NCBI GenBank assembly: GCA_038373885.1
Contig: JAWZYV010013271.1
Span: 248,001-312,000, forward strand
Direction of reading: 5' to 3'
DNA: 64,000 nucleotides
DNA from: Cheiracanthium punctorium
Taxonomy: Eukaryota; Arthropoda; Arachnida; Araneae; Cheiracanthiidae
The notes under the pieces are model-generated. The model was not told where the DNA came from. It ran no database searches and saw nothing but the letters and a program-made list of their open reading frames with translations. Made by a program: the position numbers and the translations under genes. Shown in pieces: positions 58,252 through 64,000 of this stretch; positions within the stretch are counted from its first letter, which is position 1; every line of letters begins with the position of its first letter.

Positions 58252-59847
58252 AAGAAAAAAAAATTGCTACAGGGGCTGCCTCATTTTTTAAATAAAATAT
58301 TAATACAAATTATTAATTTTTATATTAATATTTGAAAAAATATGAATAACGACCTAACCAAATTAACGGAAACAGATGCAGAAATTTTTTTTTACATGGC
58401 TGCGTGAAATTTCCTATTTTTACGTTCAGTACTTGTTTTCATATTAATTAAAATGTTTATTTTGATGAGTTAAGGGATCATACATCAACTTATAAAATGA
58501 TAATTTTTCGAATGTTATATAAAATATATATATATGTGTATTTACATTTGTTTTGCAGATTATTTTATTTATTTAACTAGGCTCATTTTGCAAAAAATTA
58601 TTAAAAGTTAGCATCATTGGAAAATAAGTTGAAGATTTGCTAATTAGAAGGTGCTTTAAGACTGCTCATTCACGTTCATTACATTTCTCGGGGATTTTCA
58701 CGCTTTCTAGAAATAATAATAATAATAATGCTCTTCTTGTTCTTCTTCTTCTTCTTATTATTATTATTACGTTTCTTATGATTAGTCATGGTAATAATAT
58801 GTTTATGATAACTCGAGATCATTTTCACCTAAAAATACTTTTAAACTGTTAACTAATTTAAACAAATTTTAAATTATACTCACTCTTCCACTGTCTGTAG
58901 GTTTCGTCTTACAGTAATAATAATAATTTTTGAACCTAGAGGATGAGAAATCTCGATATACTAATATAACTCTAAAATATTAAATGGTGTATTACCACAA
59001 TATAACGACGGTAATGCATTTTGTACTATTATTCAATCTTTTTTTTACTAATATTATAATATAATTAGCAAACAGTTATTTATTAAAACAACGTCAGATA
59101 AAGCATAAATAGAAAAGTTCTCCAATTGTAAAAGAATCATTAGAAACGTACTGTGTTACTTCAATTAATTAAAATTCTAATTTGAAATTAATTTATTCGA
59201 TTCACAATGTAATTAACAAACACTGTAAACTATCAAAATAGTTATTTTAAACATTACATTTCCCCCAAAACAAAAATTTTCTTAAAAGGTATCAATAAAA
59301 AGTAATTTGTTTAGTTTACAATATTCTATAATGCTTTGCTACAATCGTTTAGAAAATTCAAATATTAAATTGGAGATTTGAAATGGCATTATTTTTTATA
59401 TTCTCAGTGCAAAAAAAAAACTTTTAAGATTAAAAACATTATTTTCTTTGTATATAACACATATTTTAATCCTTATAATCAAAACTGCTTGAGAGATCTG
59501 GAGCCTTAATATGCCGTTCTCAATTTGAAGATAACCTCGTAAAATCGCACAATAAAGGAATTCGCAATATCCTCGTCATTTATTGTTGAAAGTTCGTGAA
59601 ATTTATATTTACGGTATATTGAAAGATTTCTATCGTTTACTAAAATCAAAATAGGGTATTTCCATTAAAAAAAAAAGAGGTTATTGCGGACTTCAATATG
59701 AACACGGCCCCTTTTGCAAAATTAAGAAATTGTAAATTACAGTATAGCTTATTTTAAAACGAATAGATTGTTTCAAAACTATATACATAATTTTGTTGCA
59801 TGACCAGAATGATAATAAAGTGAACCTTTCTTTTTTAACCGCAGCTG
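58252..59847 (-). mobile_element. Second copy of the RT-splitting Tc1/mariner-type element
   Basis: In reverse orientation it matches 35569-37464: TTTTTACGTTCAGTA and GAGTTAAGGGATCATA blocks near 58420-58485 and AATATGAACACGGCCCC near 59692. The right end is CCGCAGCTG followed by TA (59848-59849). The left end is truncated. No coding similarity is left. Confidence 0.75.
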
Positions 59848-60129
59848 TATTTTAGTAAGCAAAATTTTAGCTCTCTGAGATAGAGAAGAGCGAAAAATTG
59901 ATTACAATATTTAACCCAACCACACAGTGCGAATTAAACAGTTATAAATATGTATTTAATCATGAGGTTTAGCGATACAATCGATCGAAATTTTTATTAT
60001 GTGAAGGATAATGTTAGGTCTACTGGAAAGTAAAATCACATTTTCGTAAGTCAATATTTTGCCAAGCCAAATCTACTGAAGCTAATAAAACGAAAATGGA
60101 CGCATAGGTTAGTCTTAAACTATACTTCT

Positions 60130-60360
60130 CATCTGTAATAAACTATCGCGTGTGGCAGTTTCTAGTCAAACTAGGAAGATATCACCAAGCTTGGTTCAGT
60201 TTTGAGGACTTATTTTTTGGCAGCAAATTTGGAGGTCATTCATCAAAAATTGAAAAACTTCGCGACTTTCAACATTTCATCCTTTTCTCTTTCAACATTT
60301 TATCGCTTTCTCTTTCAGCATTATTTTACTTTCAACATTTTATCCCCCCAACATTAATTA
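60130..60360 (+). repeat. 160-bp-unit family flank fragment
   Basis: Matches 44.96-45.13 kb (TCACCAAGCTTG, TTCATCAAAAATTG and GCGACTTTCAACATTT in order), with a short local duplication of TTTCAACATTTTAT. Confidence 0.55.
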
Positions 60361-62240
60361 GGGGGTGAGTTCTTTAGCGTAGATGCTACATTGGAGACCC
60401 TTTTTCCGAAATTCGGAACAAATGGGGGATAGGGGGCCAAAAGATTCTTTTGCCATATCCTACCTGATCTCACAGACCAAAAGAGATATCCATAAAATTC
60501 TTGCTGTAAAATGAAACACTCTGGAATACCTTAAAACCGATTTAAGAAAACTCCGAATAGAATCCTCCCAGGAGGATGGACGTGTAAAAAGGAGAGGGTG
60601 GCCCATTTTTCTTGAAAGGAAAATAATATTATCTATAAAACCATCGCTTTAAAAGTACACAAATACGAGTCCATGGTTAGGCACAGCTTGTTTGCAATTC
60701 AATACTTGCTGAAAAGTTATTTGTTTAAATTGTGCAAAAAAACGGAAATTATTTTCTGGTACAGCTAAAATTTTGTTGTTTTCAAGCTTCAAGTGTTCCC
60801 GAGAGAAATAGTTATCGGACATTGAACCACCTTCAGTATTTGCTGTTATTCTCTCGAATGTAACTTGCTTTGCGTATTTTTGCACTTAAGACGCTCAGCA
60901 AGATGTTGAACACGACACTAATGCGACTTGTGCTGGTTGTCCGTCTATGTTTATCTACTTTGTCACTTAACTGTTGAATCTTAAGCCGATTAATTAATTT
61001 TTACCCGCTCATTTCATTAAAATGTACTAAATTCCTTCGACAGTCTTTTCCTTTCTATTATGGTAAATTTAAGGGGAAAGTCTATTCAGTGCAATGTTTG
61101 ACTTGGGGATAAAGGCAACGTGTCTCGAGCAGAAATGGGATGTTACAATGGCGGGATATGCATTGTTGACCCATGAAAGCAAGGCGCGATTTAATTTAAT
61201 AAGAAGTTTTCACCTCCCAAATTCCCCCCTCTTCCTTCTATTTTATTAGACTGCATTTGCTTTGTTACTTTACTGAATAAGCTGTAAGTTAAGTCATGTC
61301 GTCCCATCCCAATTTTCATAATCTCCTTATTACTAACCCTTTATATCTCAACAACTGACATTTAAAAAAAAAAATAAGGCAGTGTGCAGAAACAGATTAT
61401 AAAGATACTGAAAGTTATTATTTTCCAGTTTTTTAATTCGTGTAAAATTTATTGACCAAAATGCTTTTGTTGTAGAGTTCGATAAAACGGTTGATTTTTA
61501 CTTTTGTATTACTTGAAAATATATGTGTGGTATACCAAAGTGTTACTGAAGTGTTTTGTGAACAGTTTAAGCTGCGAGATTTTCTAATTAATTAAATATA
61601 ACAAACTTTTCAGGCATTAAAATTTTTTATGCTCACGTTATTCTAGGAAAAAACAGTCATTCAAATATTTTTAATACACTAAGATCTCAATTTATACAGC
61701 TTTAATTGATATGTTGCAGATGTGCGACACGGTGATATAACGGGTTTAAGTAACAGATCCCCTCATAAGAATTCTGATTTATACTTTAACAGCGCGCGAT
61801 TACCTTCATATTACTTCTCCATAGTACTTATTCAATTCGTTACACATTTTAACAAGATAAATAAATCATGCCAAGCACATCGAATATAAAACACTTTCCG
61901 ACTCAAGAGTCTTTTTTGGAAGCCAAATTTGGCGATTATTGCTCTCAAAGTTGAAGAGATTTCGGAGAGAAAAGCTGTATATCATTGTTAACTATCATTA
62001 ATTTTCACGAGGCCCAATAAAAGAATTTTCAATGTTAGTTCTTTCAATGAAATGAAGATTAAAATGGACGATTATCTCTAAACTGTCACAAACAGTCATG
62101 TATTGAATTCTTTTTGAGTGCTTTTGTAAAAGAACCATGAACGCTGGTGACATGCTCGAACGCTCCATGAACGCTCGATGGAAAGCATTATTTTGTAATC
62201 CTTAATAATTTATTTGTCTATTACGATCCAATGTATATAT
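60361..62240. other. No gene recognised; one coding-like minus frame
   Basis: The minus frame 60649-60885 (78 codons) has ordinary protein-like composition but no family match. The remainder is AT-rich. Confidence 0.3.
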
Positions 62241-62241
62241 A

Positions 62242-62718
62242 TGTAATGTATAAAAAGGTAATTTGGGTTTTACTAGTTTTGGTATTGTTCAAGCGGTACT
62301 TTCACTGTAAGTTTTGCTTTTCTGTCTTACTTGCCACGCGCGCTCTGGAGCTGTGTTTTATTTATTTTGTTATTTGTCAGACATCAGGCCGTCGATTCTG
62401 AGTTCTTTAGAGTGTACACGTGTCCCCACGCCTTTGTAGCCCCGGATGCGGGTCATGTTGGTAAATGTGTGTGGTTCGATTAGAGATAAGAGAGAGGCGG
62501 AGTTATGTCTTCGCAAACCACGTGGTGTGGTGAGCGTAAATACACCCGCACCTCGAAATTCAGGAGACTTCTGCCACTGGAACTGCTTAATTAGTCCACG
62601 CTGATTTTTGTACCCGTCTCCCCTCCCCTCTTCTCACTCTATATTGTAACTTAAATGTAATTATCAATAAACCATATTACCTGCCTTAACTCTGGAACTT
62701 TACTGGAATATCGTCACA
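62242..62718 (+). mobile_element. Solo LTR, TGTAATG...ACA, copy 2
   Basis: 477 bp, colinear with 33645-34110. TG...CA termini, a TATA box at about 62248-62257, AATAAA near 62667. It is flanked by TATATATA on both sides, so a TA-rich target is likely. Confidence 0.65.
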
Positions 62719-62732
62719 TATATATATATATA

Positions 62733-63480
62733 TGACTAAAATATGCCTTAAACAATAACTGCTCCTGTAAAGTAAAGTACTTGAATTCTTTTTGGGTGCT
62801 CCTGTAAAGAACTATGAATTCTACATACACCACTTTCAATGGGGCACATGGTACATTACATAGGAATAACATATATAAATGTCCCAGTAATCGATACATA
62901 TTTACGGAAATTAGAGTACGGACGGATAGAGGAACAGACTGACAAACCGAAATCGTTGACTCTTTTCCACCTTATTTTAAAGTTCTAAAAACTCTGATTT
63001 AGTTTAACGACATTTAAAACAAAAAATCTGATGTGTCCAACACATGACTTCCTTGCACGTCCATTAGATCAAAAATATTTTCGATGCACTTCCTCTAAAT
63101 TTATTTGTTTGAAAGAGATAAAATATCAATAATAGTAAGGTTTAGCGATTTCTAGCCAAATATTTCGATATCGCCAAGCTGAGTTCAATTTGAAAGATTT
63201 CCTTCTGACACTTTATTTGGCGATATTTCACCAAAAGCCGACAAACTTGAGATAGTCAGCGAGATTTTGGAGATAGCCAAAGTAGTCATTGACCACAGAC
63301 TTTCAATGAATTGAATGCATCCATACACCTCAATGTATTTAAAGTCATTTGGCTCACCCTGAAAATAAATTCTCAGTCGATTGCTGTCAAAAAAGATATT
63401 GAAAACAGTTAGATATTACAATAGTTCTAAATACAAAGTTAAAAAATCTACGGGTTAAAGTTTTAGAGTTATACAAAATA
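62733..63480. other. No gene recognised; decayed repeats
   Basis: The block TTGAATTCTTTTTGGGTGCT recurs in variants at about 62105 and 63790, so the region is repeat-derived. Class unknown. Confidence 0.4.
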
Positions 63481-63484
63481 GGAA

Positions 63485-63755
63485 ATAATTTTTGGCGCCA
63501 AATTTGGCGATATTTCGGCGAAACTCGTCAATGTCGAAGACATTTGGCGAGATTTTAAGCATGAACCAAACAATGACAGATTATCGCCAAATTTGGCGAT
63601 ATTCCGCCAAAACTCGCCAAGAACGATAACAAATGGCGATACTTTGGGCATGGACCAAATGACTGACTATCACCAAATTTGGCGATATTTCGCCAAAACT
63701 CGCCAAGGTCGAGGACAGACGGCGAGATTTTGGGCATGTACCAAACAATGACTGT
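63485..63755. repeat. Tandem trimer of an 88-bp unit rich in GCCAAATTTGGCGA
   Basis: CCAAATTTGGCGA recurs at 63498, 63587 and 63673 (spacings 89 and 86). Each unit has nested short palindromes (GCCAAATTTGGC, CGCCAAAACTCGCCAA). Confidence 0.85.
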
Positions 63756-63937
63756 ATTATATTGAAGATGTCCATAGACATTAAGGTACTGAAATTCTTT
63801 TCGGTGGTCCTGTAAATAAACTCTCCAGTAGATTGGAACCAAAAATCGAGATGCACAACTAGATGTTACAACATTCTTATATATGAAATTTCATAATAGT
63901 TTTTGAGATTTGAGAGTTAAATATGCACACACATACA

Positions 63938-63967
63938 CCAAAAGTCGCCAAGCTTGGCGACTTTTGG
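63938..63967. repeat. Perfect 30-nt palindrome
   Basis: CCAAAAGTCGCCAAG followed by its exact reverse complement. Part of the repeat also seen at 49890-49960. Confidence 0.95.
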
Positions 63968-64000
63968 CATAGTTCTTGAGGGAGGCACGTGACCGTGGTC

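Noticed and set aside
33645..62718. One giant LTR retrotransposon bounded by the two similar LTRs
   Set aside because: 28 kb of unrelated, independently datable insertions lie between and no matching internal gag-pol is present, so they are two solo LTRs.
63469..63856. Overlapping minus-strand frames with repeated SPNLA-type words
   Set aside because: They are products of the 88-bp tandem trimer, open in several frames, with no independent start or domain.

Overview
This is eukaryotic DNA, most likely from an arthropod. An arachnid is a guess based on the mixture of repeat types, not a proven assignment. The sequence is AT-rich, non-operonic and crowded with transposable elements of almost every class. 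I find no host protein-coding gene that I can defend and no intact rRNA or tRNA gene. The one complete protein-coding gene is a Tc1-type transposase at 39408-40448, inside an element with recognisable terminal repeats and TA target duplications.

Layout. 1-5 kb: a fragment of a 160-bp-unit repeat, a TTAA-target MITE and sequence I cannot place. 5-6.5 kb: a pogo/Tigger-type MITE and a TTAA MITE that holds a 109-bp hairpin. 6.8-8.2 kb: a TTCGAATA-rich hAT-like repeat. 8.6-9.2 kb: two abutting TA-target MITEs. 9.7-10.4 kb: a hAT element with a perfect 8-bp duplication and a decayed transposase C-terminus. 11.6-16 kb: dispersed repeats, including a DINE-1/HINE-like element with a (TG)n core and about 174-bp tandem units. 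17.3 kb: a short hAT MITE. 18-25 kb: two Helitron-like elements. 26-28.4 kb: a solo-LTR candidate and a 160-bp tandem-unit repeat. 28.5 kb: a 5S-rRNA-like relic. 29-30.8 kb: a nest of four DNA transposons. 31.5-34.1 kb: a hAT MITE, a tRNA-derived SINE head and a solo LTR. 35-38.7 kb: a Penelope-like reverse transcriptase split at its catalytic motif by a Tc1/mariner-type element. 39.2-40.6 kb: the intact Tc1 element. 41-48 kb: more copies of the same families. 48.3-49.8 kb: a GC-rich stretch and a mariner deletion derivative nested in another repeat. 50.7-52 kb: a fourth Helitron-like copy. 54.1-55.3 kb: a Ty3/gypsy gag relic broken by two TTAA MITEs and bordered by a truncated hAT MITE. 57.3-57.7 kb: two nested TTAA MITEs. 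58.2-59.85 kb: a second copy of the element that split the Penelope relic. 62.2-62.7 kb: a second solo LTR. 63.5-64 kb: an 88-bp tandem trimer and a perfect 30-nt palindrome.

No pathway or gene cluster is present. The biological content is the insertion history: several targets can be dated relative to one another because target duplications and reading frames are still visible. Most non-autonomous families here (TTAA-type, hAT-type, Helitron-like) have no matching transposase in the window, so they were mobilised from elsewhere in the genome.
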